A stretch of 64,000 bases of DNA, from NCBI GenBank assembly GCA_018825665.1, contig JAHJEG010000015.1, positions 1 to 64,000 of the forward strand. Reading direction: 5' to 3'. The stretch is from a bacterium. GTDB lineage: Bacteria > Campylobacterota > Campylobacteria > Campylobacterales > Sulfurimonadaceae. Below the pieces are notes generated by a model. That model was given only the letters and a program-made list of their open reading frames with translations. It did not search any database and was not told the DNA's origin. A program made the position numbers and the translations under genes. This document shows, in pieces, positions 53,038 to 62,219 of this stretch; position 1 is the first letter of the stretch, and each line of letters opens with the position of its first letter.

Positions 53038-55290
53038 ATGGATAAAATGATTAATTTTACAATTGACGGTATCTCTGTAGAAGCTAAGAAGGGTGAGTCG
53101 ATTTTAACCGTAGCCCGTAAAAATGATATTTACATACCGACTATGTGTTATATCTCCAAGACTACGCCGTGTGCTTCATGCCGTATGTGTGTAGTTGAAG
53201 CAAAAGATGTAGAGGGGTTTGTACTTTCGTGTAATACACCGCCGACAGAGGGGATAGAGATTACGACAAACTCGGCCGAACTTGAAAATGAAAGAACAAA
53301 CATCATGAAGCTCTATGATGTAAACCATCCCTTGGAGTGTGGTGTTTGTGATAAGTCAGGCGAATGTGACCTACAAAACAAAACATTGGAGTTTGGAGTA
53401 TCTCAACAAAACTTCAGTGCACGTGAGCAGCACCGTAAAATAGAGAACTGGGGACTTATCAACTATGACCCGACTTTATGTATTATGTGTGAGAAATGTG
53501 TTCACGTATGTAATGAGGTTATAGGTGACGATGCTATCGATGTTAAATTTGGAGGATACAGTTCAACAATTATTCCTAAAAACAATGATACTCTTGACTG
53601 TACCTATTGTGGAGAATGTATTGCAGTCTGCCCTGTTGGAGCACTTGTAAGCTCAAACTTCCAGTACTCTGCAAATGCGTGGGAACTAACACGTGTACCG
53701 GCAACATGTGCACACTGTTCCGGCGGTTGTTCTTTGGAGTATGAAACAAGACACCTTGGCATAAACGGCGGAGATTCTATATTGAGAGTCAAAAACAACT
53801 TTGAATATACATCATTATGCGGAGCAGGACGTTTTGGTTTTGACTTTTCCAATAATGTACTCAATAAAGATGAAGCAGCCTTTCGCAAGGCTGTTGAAGC
53901 AGTCAAAAATGCTAAAGCAATTCGTTTTTCTTCTATGATTACAAACGAAGAAGCACATATTTTAGAATTGTTGAAAGACAAACTCGACATTAAATTATTT
54001 AATGAAGATGCAAGAAAGTTTAAAGAGTTTATGAGCGCTTACAGTTCTGTAAGTGCCAAAAAACATCACAGCGGTTCATTGGATGCAGTCAAACAGTGCG
54101 ATGCCGCAGTTGTTATAGGCTCTAGAATAGCTACTGATAATCCTGCCCTGAGATACGCTTTGACAACTGCATCTAAACATAATGGTGCTAAAATACTCTA
54201 TGCGCATCCTGTAGAAGATGCTCTGATGCAAAATACGGTGACACAGTTTATTAAGTATGAAGTCGGTACGGAAGAGGGTGTGATTGCATTGTTTGCAAAT
54301 GCGATTTTAAAAGACCTTGACCTGTCTGAGGATGAGCGTGCGTTTTTTGATGAGCTTGATTTAGGATATCTTGAAGCTGAGACAAATGTCGGTGATGATG
54401 AATTGGCTTTGATGATAAAATCATTTAATAGAGCTGCCAAACGTGTTCTTATCGTCGGAAATGATCTGATAAGTCACGAACGTTCGTCTAATATTGCCAA
54501 GCTTGCGGCAATGATAGAAAAATATACTGACTTTTCTATCATAATCGTTCCAAATGAAGTAAATACTTTAGGGGTGTCTTTGATCTGTAACTTAGACAAA
54601 GATGAAGAAATCTCTAATGTTGTCGGCTATAACGCGAAGGGTGATTTTGTAATCTCCTCTTTGGCCGGAGCTGATTTGGCTGTCCCGGCACTCAACCAGC
54701 AAGAGGGCACGTTTGTAAGTATTGACAATAAGGTTCTTCCTACAAATGTGGCACTTTCTTTCAAGGGATATACGCTAAACGATATCGCTGCCGCACACGG
54801 CATAGTTAAAGAAACTACAGTTGATTATACTAAAGAGCTAAACACCGAAGCAGGTTTTAAAAATATCGACTTTGATTCTCTGGAAAACTTTTTATCAGCG
54901 CACGGGGATGATGTCAGAGGATATTTACTTGATGAAGTTGAATGTGAATCCAACGGAAAACTTGAGAGCGTAAGTGAATTGCCTGAGTTTAACGGCACGG
55001 TAATCTATCATTCAAATCCTGTTTTGCAGTTTAATGCGTATACCAATATAACGAAGCAATTGGAAAAAGATACTTCGCTAAGAGGTTCTGCCCAGTTTGC
55101 AGCTGCTGCAAAAATTTCTGATGGAGATGAAGTTGAGATTAGTTTCGGCAAAAGATCTATAAACAGAAAATTTAAGCTTGATAGTGAATTAAAAGGTACT
55201 ATTGCATTAAACCCTACTTTTGATGATGTGTCTGATGCCAGCAGATATAAATTTGAAAAATCCAAAATAGTGAGAGTAATACATGAGTAA
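53038..55290 (+). CDS. nuoG: Complex I subunit G, first copy
   Basis: 750 aa from ATG 53038 (AGGAGG 7 nt upstream; ATG 53032 is only 1 nt from it). An N-terminal [2Fe-2S] domain (C residues in TMCYISKTTPCASCRMC), the His-Cys cluster HPLECGVCDKSGECDLQ, two ferredoxin-type clusters (CIMCEKCVHVCNEV, CTYCGECIAVCPVG), then a molybdopterin-oxidoreductase-like domain with its own cluster site (CAHCSGGC, N7-like). It carries electrons from the input module toward NuoI and NuoB. A second copy follows directly, overlapping by 8 bases. Confidence 0.93.
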   Translation: MDKMINFTIDGISVEAKKGESILTVARKNDIYIPTMCYISKTTPCASCRMCVVEAKDVEGFVLSCNTPPTEGIEITTNSAELENERTNIMKLYDVNHPLECGVCDKSGECDLQNKTLEFGVSQQNFSAREQHRKIENWGLINYDPTLCIMCEKCVHVCNEVIGDDAIDVKFGGYSSTIIPKNNDTLDCTYCGECIAVCPVGALVSSNFQYSANAWELTRVPATCAHCSGGCSLEYETRHLGINGGDSILRVKNNFEYTSLCGAGRFGFDFSNNVLNKDEAAFRKAVEAVKNAKAIRFSSMITNEEAHILELLKDKLDIKLFNEDARKFKEFMSAYSSVSAKKHHSGSLDAVKQCDAAVVIGSRIATDNPALRYALTTASKHNGAKILYAHPVEDALMQNTVTQFIKYEVGTEEGVIALFANAILKDLDLSEDERAFFDELDLGYLEAETNVGDDELALMIKSFNRAAKRVLIVGNDLISHERSSNIAKLAAMIEKYTDFSIIIVPNEVNTLGVSLICNLDKDEEISNVVGYNAKGDFVISSLAGADLAVPALNQQEGTFVSIDNKVLPTNVALSFKGYTLNDIAAAHGIVKETTVDYTKELNTEAGFKNIDFDSLENFLSAHGDDVRGYLLDEVECESNGKLESVSELPEFNGTVIYHSNPVLQFNAYTNITKQLEKDTSLRGSAQFAAAAKISDGDEVEISFGKRSINRKFKLDSELKGTIALNPTFDDVSDASRYKFEKSKIVRVIHE

Positions 55291-57775
55291 AATTACTATA
55301 AATATTGACGGAAAAGAAGTACAGACGCAAGAGGGCGAGTATATCTTAAATGCTGCCCGTGCGAATGATATTTTTATTCCTGCTATATGTTATTTAACAA
55401 GATGTAGTCCTACTTTAGCTTGTCGTATATGTCTTGTTGAGGCTGATGGAAAACAAGTGTATGCTTGTAATGCCAAAGCCAAAGACGGGATGAATATTAC
55501 AACATCAACCGAGACTATTGAAGCTGAAAAACGCGCAATCATGGAAGTCTATGATGTAAATCACCCACTTCAATGCGGTGTATGTGATCAATCAGGTGAA
55601 TGTGAGTTGCAGAACTATACACTTGAAATAGGTGTAGATTCTCAAAGTTACGCAATCAAAGATGTAGACAGATCCTCTAAAGACTGGGGTCATATACATT
55701 ATGATGCCGGCTTATGTATTGTGTGTGAAAGATGTGTAACGGTATGTAAGGATATGATTGGTGACAACTCTCTTAAAACTGTTGCTCGCGGTGCCGATGC
55801 TCTGGATGAACAGTATAAAGAAAGTATGCCAAAAGATGCGTACAGCATGTGGAACAAACTTAACAAATCCGTAATCGGTCTTACAAGCGGCGGCGAAATG
55901 CTTGACTGTACATCTTGTGGTGAGTGTGCGGCAGTGTGTCCTGTTGGAGCTTTGGTCGATACTGATTTTATGTATAAGTCAAATGCGTGGGAGCTTAAAC
56001 AGGTTCCGGCTACCTGCGGACATTGTTCTGCAGGCTGTCAGATATCTTATGATATCAAGCATACAAGTATTGAAAATACTGAAGATAAAATCTATCGTGT
56101 TATGAATGAATGGAACTATGTATCTCTTTGCGGTGCCGGCCGTTACGGATATGATTATGAGAATAAAGTTCAGGCGAAAGATGAAGCAGCATTTGCAAGA
56201 GCCGTAGAAGCCTTTAAAAAAGCTGATACTGTAGAGTTTACTTCTACAATTACGAATGAAGAAGCTTATATCCTCCAGTCTTTAAAAGAAAAACTTGGAC
56301 TGAAACTGGTGAACAAAGAAGCTAAGGCATTTCAAACTTTCTTGAAAGATTATAGTCAAATCAGCGGAACGGCACTTTACGGCAGCGACCTTAAAGTTGT
56401 TCATAACTCTAACTTCGTCGTCTCCGTCGGTTCTGCCTTAAAGAGCGACAATCCGAATGCAAGATACGCACTAAATAACTCTATGACGGTGAACAAGGGT
56501 GCGGGTATATATTTTCATCCTGTAAGTGACCCTGTCATAGATGGTATGGGCAAAAGTATTATGAGTGTGAACCATGCGCCTTTACAAGAGGAAGCAGTTT
56601 TGTATCTGATACTGGATCTGTTTGCCGACAAATCAAAACTTCCGTCTTCCGTGGTAGATTATTTGGCATCGTTCCATAAAGAAAAAACCATAACTGTTGA
56701 AGAGACTATCAAAGAAAAGGTAGTTGAAATAGTAAAAGAGATGAAAGTCAATGAAGAAACGGGTGAAGAAGAAGAGGTTGAAGTAGAAAAGTCGAAGATG
56801 GTTCCAAAGAAGGTATCCAAAGAAGTGCAGATAGATGAAAACACTCTTTTGGCTCTCGTTGGTGCTGATGCTAAATTTGAAGAAAATTTAGAAAAAAATC
56901 TGAAGAAAAAAGATGCATTTGCTTTAATGGTCGGACCTGACCTGTACACACATCCAAGATCTGGAAATTTAGCTCGTCTGGTAGCTTTGGTAGAAAAATA
57001 TTCTGATTTTGAAGTGACTATGATTCCGCCATTGACAAACTCGCTGGGCGTTGCGCTTATTTGTGAACTTGACGATGAAAAAGGCTCCTATACTGTAGGA
57101 TACAATACAAAAGCGGACTTTACTTTATCCGCTTTGGGTAATGGTGAGTGTGATCTGGATATGCCTGCTATGAATCAGCAGGAAGGGACGTTAACAAGTA
57201 TAAACAAGCGTGTTAATCCAACCAATGCTGCTCTGGCTTATAAAGGGTATGAGCTAAACGATATCGCTAATGCACTTGGAATGAGTGCAGCGAATGTTAT
57301 CGACTATACGGCTGCTTTACCAACTTCTGCAGGATTTAAATCAGAAGCATTCGATAATCTCCCCAACCATTATGAAAATGACGGTACGGAGGTCAGAGGG
57401 TATCTTTTAGAGAATAAAGAAGTTGAAGTAAGCTCAGACGAAAGTGTAGAACCTTTCCTTGCCGACACACTTGAAGGTGCGGTTATCTATCTTGCAAATC
57501 CTGTAAGACAGTTCACTGAATTTACCAATAAAACTACGGGACTTGATGAAATTGCCGGTGTTTACATGAGTGAAGCATATTTAAGTAAGTCTGAATTAAA
57601 CGGCGGAGACAGTGTAAAAATCAAGAATGACAACGGTGAACTTGTTGCTACTGTTATCAGTGACAATAAAATTGCCGGAGATATAGTTCTTCTTCCAACA
57701 TTTGATTCTAAATTAAACTCAGAAGCTCTGTTTAGCTCATATCGCTTTGCAACAGCTTCGATACAAAAGGTGTAA
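55283..57775 (+). CDS. nuoG: Complex I subunit G, second copy
   Basis: 830 aa, a paralogue of the preceding protein with all cluster motifs retained: TRCSPTLACRIC, HPLQCGVCDQSGECELQ, CIVCERCVTVCKDM, CTSCGECAAVCPVG, CGHCSAGC. It is longer because of inserts, one of about 40 residues after the fourth cluster-binding pair and a highly charged Glu/Lys/Val stretch at about 472-520. Two complete nuoG genes in one operon is unusual; either both are in the complex or each serves a different donor. Confidence 0.92.
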   Translation: MSKITINIDGKEVQTQEGEYILNAARANDIFIPAICYLTRCSPTLACRICLVEADGKQVYACNAKAKDGMNITTSTETIEAEKRAIMEVYDVNHPLQCGVCDQSGECELQNYTLEIGVDSQSYAIKDVDRSSKDWGHIHYDAGLCIVCERCVTVCKDMIGDNSLKTVARGADALDEQYKESMPKDAYSMWNKLNKSVIGLTSGGEMLDCTSCGECAAVCPVGALVDTDFMYKSNAWELKQVPATCGHCSAGCQISYDIKHTSIENTEDKIYRVMNEWNYVSLCGAGRYGYDYENKVQAKDEAAFARAVEAFKKADTVEFTSTITNEEAYILQSLKEKLGLKLVNKEAKAFQTFLKDYSQISGTALYGSDLKVVHNSNFVVSVGSALKSDNPNARYALNNSMTVNKGAGIYFHPVSDPVIDGMGKSIMSVNHAPLQEEAVLYLILDLFADKSKLPSSVVDYLASFHKEKTITVEETIKEKVVEIVKEMKVNEETGEEEEVEVEKSKMVPKKVSKEVQIDENTLLALVGADAKFEENLEKNLKKKDAFALMVGPDLYTHPRSGNLARLVALVEKYSDFEVTMIPPLTNSLGVALICELDDEKGSYTVGYNTKADFTLSALGNGECDLDMPAMNQQEGTLTSINKRVNPTNAALAYKGYELNDIANALGMSAANVIDYTAALPTSAGFKSEAFDNLPNHYENDGTEVRGYLLENKEVEVSSDESVEPFLADTLEGAVIYLANPVRQFTEFTNKTTGLDEIAGVYMSEAYLSKSELNGGDSVKIKNDNGELVATVISDNKIAGDIVLLPTFDSKLNSEALFSSYRFATASIQKV

Positions 57776-57778
57776 TAT

Positions 57779-58768
57779 ATGGATACAGCATATTTAATTG
57801 AGACGATTATAAAAGTCGTAGTAGTTTTACTTATATTTTCTGCTTTAGCGGGTATTGGAACATATTTTGAGAGAAAAGTACTGGCATTTATGCAACGCCG
57901 TCTTGGACCTATGAATGTTGGTCCTTACGGACTCCTGCAAGTGGCGGCTGATGGTATCAAGCTTTTTACAAAAGAGGATATCATACCTACGAATGTAGTA
58001 GCTAGAATTTTTAAGATTGCACCGGTAATCACAGCTGCAACTGCTTTTATGGCAGCTGCGGCAATTCCGTTTTTACCTCAGTTTACTCTCTTTGGATACA
58101 CGGTTCATCCAATAGTTGCGGATATCAATATTGGTATTCTTTATATCCTTGGTATTATGGGTGTAGGCTTATACGGTCCTTTGCTTGGCGGTATGGCTTC
58201 AGCCAATAAATTTTCACTTCTCTCAGCAGCACGTGGTGCTGCTGTATTTATCTCTTATGAGGTCATTACAGGCTTGTCAATCTTGGCTCCGATTATGATG
58301 GTTGGTTCATTGTCTTTAATCGATTTCAATGAGTATCAGGCCGGTGGTATCGGTGACTGGATCATATGGTCTCAGCCGGTAGCCTTTATCTTGTTCTGGA
58401 TAGCTGCTTTTGCTGAAACCGGGCGTACACCGTTTCACCTGATAGCAAATGACCATGAGATTATCGATGGTTTTGGTACTGAGTATTCAGGTATGAGATG
58501 GGGCCTTTTCTTTATTGGTGAATATGCCAACATGTTCTTTATCTCATTCGTAATTCCTTTACTTTTCCTAGGCGGTTATGGTGATGGAAGTTTACTTGGA
58601 GCGCTAGGTTTACTTGCTAAGATGGCATTTTTCTTCTTCTTCTTCTTATGGACTAGAGCTGCATGGCCGGATGTAAGACCTGACCAATTGATGTGGTTAT
58701 GTTGGAAAGTGCTAATGCCTATAGCGGTGATTAATGTTGTAATCACTGGCTTAGTGATGATGTTTTAA
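57779..58768 (+). CDS. nuoH: Complex I subunit H
   Basis: 329 aa with eight predicted membrane helices. Family signatures ERKVLAFMQRRLGPMNVGPYG, ADGIKLFTKED, AETGRTPFHLIAND and EYSGMRWGLFFIGEY are present (quoted singly). It forms the quinone-binding heel of the membrane arm. Three nt after nuoG. Confidence 0.97.
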   Translation: MDTAYLIETIIKVVVVLLIFSALAGIGTYFERKVLAFMQRRLGPMNVGPYGLLQVAADGIKLFTKEDIIPTNVVARIFKIAPVITAATAFMAAAAIPFLPQFTLFGYTVHPIVADINIGILYILGIMGVGLYGPLLGGMASANKFSLLSAARGAAVFISYEVITGLSILAPIMMVGSLSLIDFNEYQAGGIGDWIIWSQPVAFILFWIAAFAETGRTPFHLIANDHEIIDGFGTEYSGMRWGLFFIGEYANMFFISFVIPLLFLGGYGDGSLLGALGLLAKMAFFFFFFLWTRAAWPDVRPDQLMWLCWKVLMPIAVINVVITGLVMMF

Positions 58769-58780
58769 AAGGGGATATGA

Positions 58781-59398
58781 ATGAATAATGAACAATTTAA
58801 CAACAGAAATGTTAGTGAAAATGCTTACTATTTAGTAGACATTGAAGATTATCCTACTGATGGTTGGGGTAAGTTTAAAAGGGTTTTGAAAAGAACTTTC
58901 AGAGGTGAGCTTTTTGTCGGATTATGGGTAGTTCTTCGTGAGATGATCAAGTTTGACATCCACACTATCCAGTATCCGCAGGAAAAAATGCCGATAGGTC
59001 CGAGATACCGTGCTGTTCATGAGATGAAAAGATTATGGGAATCGGGCACTGAGAGATGTATCGGATGCGGATTATGCGAAAAGATATGTATTTCTGACTG
59101 TATAAGAATGGATACAAAGATTGATGAGAATTCTCGTAAAGAAGTAAGTGAGTACAGTATCAATCTTGGACGTTGTATCTTTTGTGGTTATTGTGCTGAA
59201 GTTTGTCCGGAACTTGCCATTACACACGGTGGAAGGTATGAGAACGGATCAGAGCAAAGAGAACACTTTGTAATGTATGAAGATATGTTAACGCCTATTG
59301 ATCAGTTAAAAGCTGGTAATCAATTGGAGTTTGACGGTTTTGGTGCTATTACACCACATGAAGATGAGCGTGTTAAGAAAACACCTCTAGCATATTAA
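58781..59398 (+). CDS. nuoI: Complex I subunit I
   Basis: 205 aa. Two ferredoxin-type [4Fe-4S] sites, CIGCGLCEKICISDC and CIFCGYCAEVCPELA, for clusters N6a and N6b linking NuoG to NuoB. N- and C-terminal tails are longer than in E. coli. Confidence 0.97.
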   Translation: MNNEQFNNRNVSENAYYLVDIEDYPTDGWGKFKRVLKRTFRGELFVGLWVVLREMIKFDIHTIQYPQEKMPIGPRYRAVHEMKRLWESGTERCIGCGLCEKICISDCIRMDTKIDENSRKEVSEYSINLGRCIFCGYCAEVCPELAITHGGRYENGSEQREHFVMYEDMLTPIDQLKAGNQLEFDGFGAITPHEDERVKKTPLAY

Positions 59399-59409
59399 GG
59401 AGATAGGTT

Positions 59410-59985
59410 ATGTTTGAAGCGATAGCTTTTTATCTGTTTGCATTTTTAACAATTTCGATGTTTTATATAACTGTAACAACATCACAGGCGTTGTATGCAT
59501 TAACAGCTTTAGCTGCAGGGATGATTTTTATATCAGCATTTTTCTTTATTTTAGGTGCTGACTTTTTGGGTGCGATTCAAATCGTTGTTTATTCTGGTGC
59601 AGTCATGGCACTTTACGCATTTGGTATGATGTTCTTTGATACGACAAGAGACGTCAAGGAAAAGAGCGGCAACAAATATATAGTGTCCGGATTAAGTATT
59701 TTGGCTGCAATTTTGGTTGTTGTTATATTTGCAGCTCCAATGGTTTCAACAAATATTACTGCCAACTATCCAATCGTTGAAGGTATCGGAAATACTCAGG
59801 AAGTGGGGATGGTTTTATTTACGAAATACTTGATTCCTTTTGAGGTTGCTGCTGTTATGTTGCTTGTAGCAATGATAGCCGGAATCGTACTAGCGGGTAA
59901 AAAAATGGATTTATCTCTTACTCTTATGAGCGGAGAAGAGATTCAACATGCAATGGAAGAACAAAATAAAAAGGTGCTTGTATGA
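59410..59985 (+). CDS. nuoJ: Complex I subunit J
   Basis: 191 aa with five membrane helices; the characteristic LGADFLGAIQIVVYSGAVM and VMLLVAMIAGIVLA segments are visible. Membrane-arm subunit. Overlaps nuoK by 4 bases. Confidence 0.95.
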   Translation: MFEAIAFYLFAFLTISMFYITVTTSQALYALTALAAGMIFISAFFFILGADFLGAIQIVVYSGAVMALYAFGMMFFDTTRDVKEKSGNKYIVSGLSILAAILVVVIFAAPMVSTNITANYPIVEGIGNTQEVGMVLFTKYLIPFEVAAVMLLVAMIAGIVLAGKKMDLSLTLMSGEEIQHAMEEQNKKVLV

Positions 59986-60290
59986 TGGAAATAGGACTGA
60001 ATCACTACCTCGTACTCTCAACTATCCTTTTTGCAATAGGTTTAGTGGGTGTAATGCGTCGTAAAAACCTTCTTTTACTGTTTTTCGCTACTGAGATATT
60101 ACTAAACTCTGTAAATATCGCTTTTGCTGCGATTTCACACTATTATGGTGACTTGACCGGGCAGATGTTCGCATTCTTTGTAATTGCGATCGCTGCTTCT
60201 GAAGTAGCTGTAGGACTCGGTTTATTGATTGTATGGCACAAACGCCATGGCAAAATCGATTTAGATCAAATGTCAACGATGAAAGGATAA
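59982..60290 (+). CDS. nuoK: Complex I subunit K
   Basis: 102 aa with three helices. GLNHYLVLSTILFAIGLVG, ATEILLNSVNIAF (with the conserved membrane Glu) and FFVIAIAASEVAVGLGL are typical. An antiporter-like small subunit (MrpC type). Confidence 0.96.
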   Translation: MMEIGLNHYLVLSTILFAIGLVGVMRRKNLLLLFFATEILLNSVNIAFAAISHYYGDLTGQMFAFFVIAIAASEVAVGLGLLIVWHKRHGKIDLDQMSTMKG

Positions 60291-60293
60291 GCA

Positions 60294-62219
60294 ATGGAAA
60301 TTTATTTATATCTTGCACTGTTTTCACCATTAGCAGGTTCTTTATTCGCTGCACTTTTTGGTGCATCACCTAGAACAAAAATAGCCGGGATTGTTCCGAG
60401 TTTTTTACTGTTTGTATCTTTTGTGAGCAGTACTGTTCTTTTGACACATATACTTTCAGGCGGAGACATAGTACAGGTCGAGATGATGACCTGGATGGCT
60501 ACGGGTGATTTGTATATACCGTTTGGTTTTGTAGTAGATCAGGTTTCTGTCACGATGATGATGGTTGTAACTGTAGTATCAACGGTAGTTCATATCTATT
60601 CAATCGGTTATATGGATCATGACAAAGGTTTTAACAGATTTTTCTCTTACCTTTCAGCCTTCGTATTTTCTATGATGGTTCTTGTTATGAGTGACAACTT
60701 TGCAGGTCTATTTATAGGCTGGGAAGGTGTTGGTCTTTGTTCATGGCTGCTTATCGGTTTCTGGTATCACAAAGAAAGCGCTACCTGGGCTGCAAACGAA
60801 GCATTTATTATGAACCGTATAGCTGACCTTGGGATGTTGATCGGTATCTTCCTGGTTTACTGGAATACAGGCACATTGCAATATGCAGAGGCTTTTGCAG
60901 CGATGGGTGATCTCGATACTGAAATCCTTACTTGGATGGGTATATTCTTATTTATCGGAGCTATGGGTAAATCGGCACAGTTCCCATTACATACATGGCT
61001 TGCAGATGCGATGGAGGGTCCAACTCCTGTTTCAGCCCTTATCCACGCCGCGACAATGGTAACAGCGGGTGTGTATCTTGTAGTTCGTGCGAATCCTTTA
61101 TATGATCTGATTCCGCATGTAGGATTGTTTATAGCAAGTCTTGGAGCATTTGTCGCATTATTTGCCGCGTCTATGGCTCTTGTAAACCGTGATATGAAAA
61201 GAATCATTGCGTACTCGACGCTTTCTCAGTTAGGCTATATGTTTGTTGCCGCTGGTTTAGGGGCGTATTGGGTGGCATTATTTCACCTAATGGCACACGC
61301 ATTCTTCAAAGCACTTCTTTTCCTTGGCGCAGGTAATGTTATGCACGCAATGCATGATGAATTGGATCCGTTTAAGATGGGTGGTCTCAAAAAGGCTATG
61401 AAGTGGACGTTTATCATGATGACGCTTGCTTCCGTAGCACTTGCGGGTATCTATCCTTTTGCAGGGTTCTTCTCAAAAGATCTGATCTTGGAAGTTGCGA
61501 TGATTGAACATCATTACATTATCTACTCTGTACTTTTATTCACTGCAGGTTTAACGGCATTCTATTCATTTAGACTGGTCGCATTGATTTTCCACGGTGA
61601 AGAGAGATACAAATTGTTTGGCGTGCATCCGCATGAAGCATATAAATTTATGCTTATCGCAATGAGCCCGTTATTGATTCTTGCAATTATTGCAGGTTCG
61701 TTCAAAATGACTTATTTTGAGATGGTAACAGCAGTTCTTCCCGCTACAGAGTATCATGTACACAGTGCAGTCACTTATTGGATCATGACTATTGGAACGC
61801 AGGTATTTGTTATTTTAGCGATTGCATTCGCATATAAAAAATATGCAAACAGCAGTGTGCAGGTTCCAGACGGTACATCTGTTATGGAAAACCGTTTTTG
61901 CTACAAGGTATTGAGCAATCAATACTATATTCCATACTTTTTTGAAGAGTACCTGGTCAAACCCTACAGAGAACTCTCAACAGTATTCTGGAAACAGGTT
62001 GACCTTAAAGTTGTGGATGCGACTGTAGACGGAATAGCAAAAGCTATATATGGTACAGGTGAGAAAACCAGAGGGATGCAAAGTGGTAATCTGTCTACGA
62101 TGCTTAAATGGATGGTAGCAGGTACTGTTGCTTTATTATCATTAGCTGTGGTTTTTGGACTGGCAGTTAGATACTCTGGTGAAATTAAAACAATTTTATC
62201 AGGCTTAGGAGTTCAATAG
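60294..62219 (+). CDS. nuoL: Complex I subunit L
   Basis: 641 aa, proton-pumping MrpA/antiporter-like subunit with about 15-16 helices and the lateral C-terminal helix. Signatures: VGLCSWLLIGFWY, GKSAQFPLHTWLADAMEG, PTPVSALIHAATMVTAGVY, AYSTLSQLGYMFVAAGLG. It starts 3 nt after nuoK and ends one base before nuoM. Confidence 0.97.
   Translation: MEIYLYLALFSPLAGSLFAALFGASPRTKIAGIVPSFLLFVSFVSSTVLLTHILSGGDIVQVEMMTWMATGDLYIPFGFVVDQVSVTMMMVVTVVSTVVHIYSIGYMDHDKGFNRFFSYLSAFVFSMMVLVMSDNFAGLFIGWEGVGLCSWLLIGFWYHKESATWAANEAFIMNRIADLGMLIGIFLVYWNTGTLQYAEAFAAMGDLDTEILTWMGIFLFIGAMGKSAQFPLHTWLADAMEGPTPVSALIHAATMVTAGVYLVVRANPLYDLIPHVGLFIASLGAFVALFAASMALVNRDMKRIIAYSTLSQLGYMFVAAGLGAYWVALFHLMAHAFFKALLFLGAGNVMHAMHDELDPFKMGGLKKAMKWTFIMMTLASVALAGIYPFAGFFSKDLILEVAMIEHHYIIYSVLLFTAGLTAFYSFRLVALIFHGEERYKLFGVHPHEAYKFMLIAMSPLLILAIIAGSFKMTYFEMVTAVLPATEYHVHSAVTYWIMTIGTQVFVILAIAFAYKKYANSSVQVPDGTSVMENRFCYKVLSNQYYIPYFFEEYLVKPYRELSTVFWKQVDLKVVDATVDGIAKAIYGTGEKTRGMQSGNLSTMLKWMVAGTVALLSLAVVFGLAVRYSGEIKTILSGLGVQ

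Noticed and set aside
29320-55852. One-mismatch words at 29320 (GGCATGTGT), 50013 (ACACATGCC) and 55844 (AGCATGTGG)
   Set aside because: Possible decayed copies, but single mismatches are expected by chance at this rate, so they were left out of the count.
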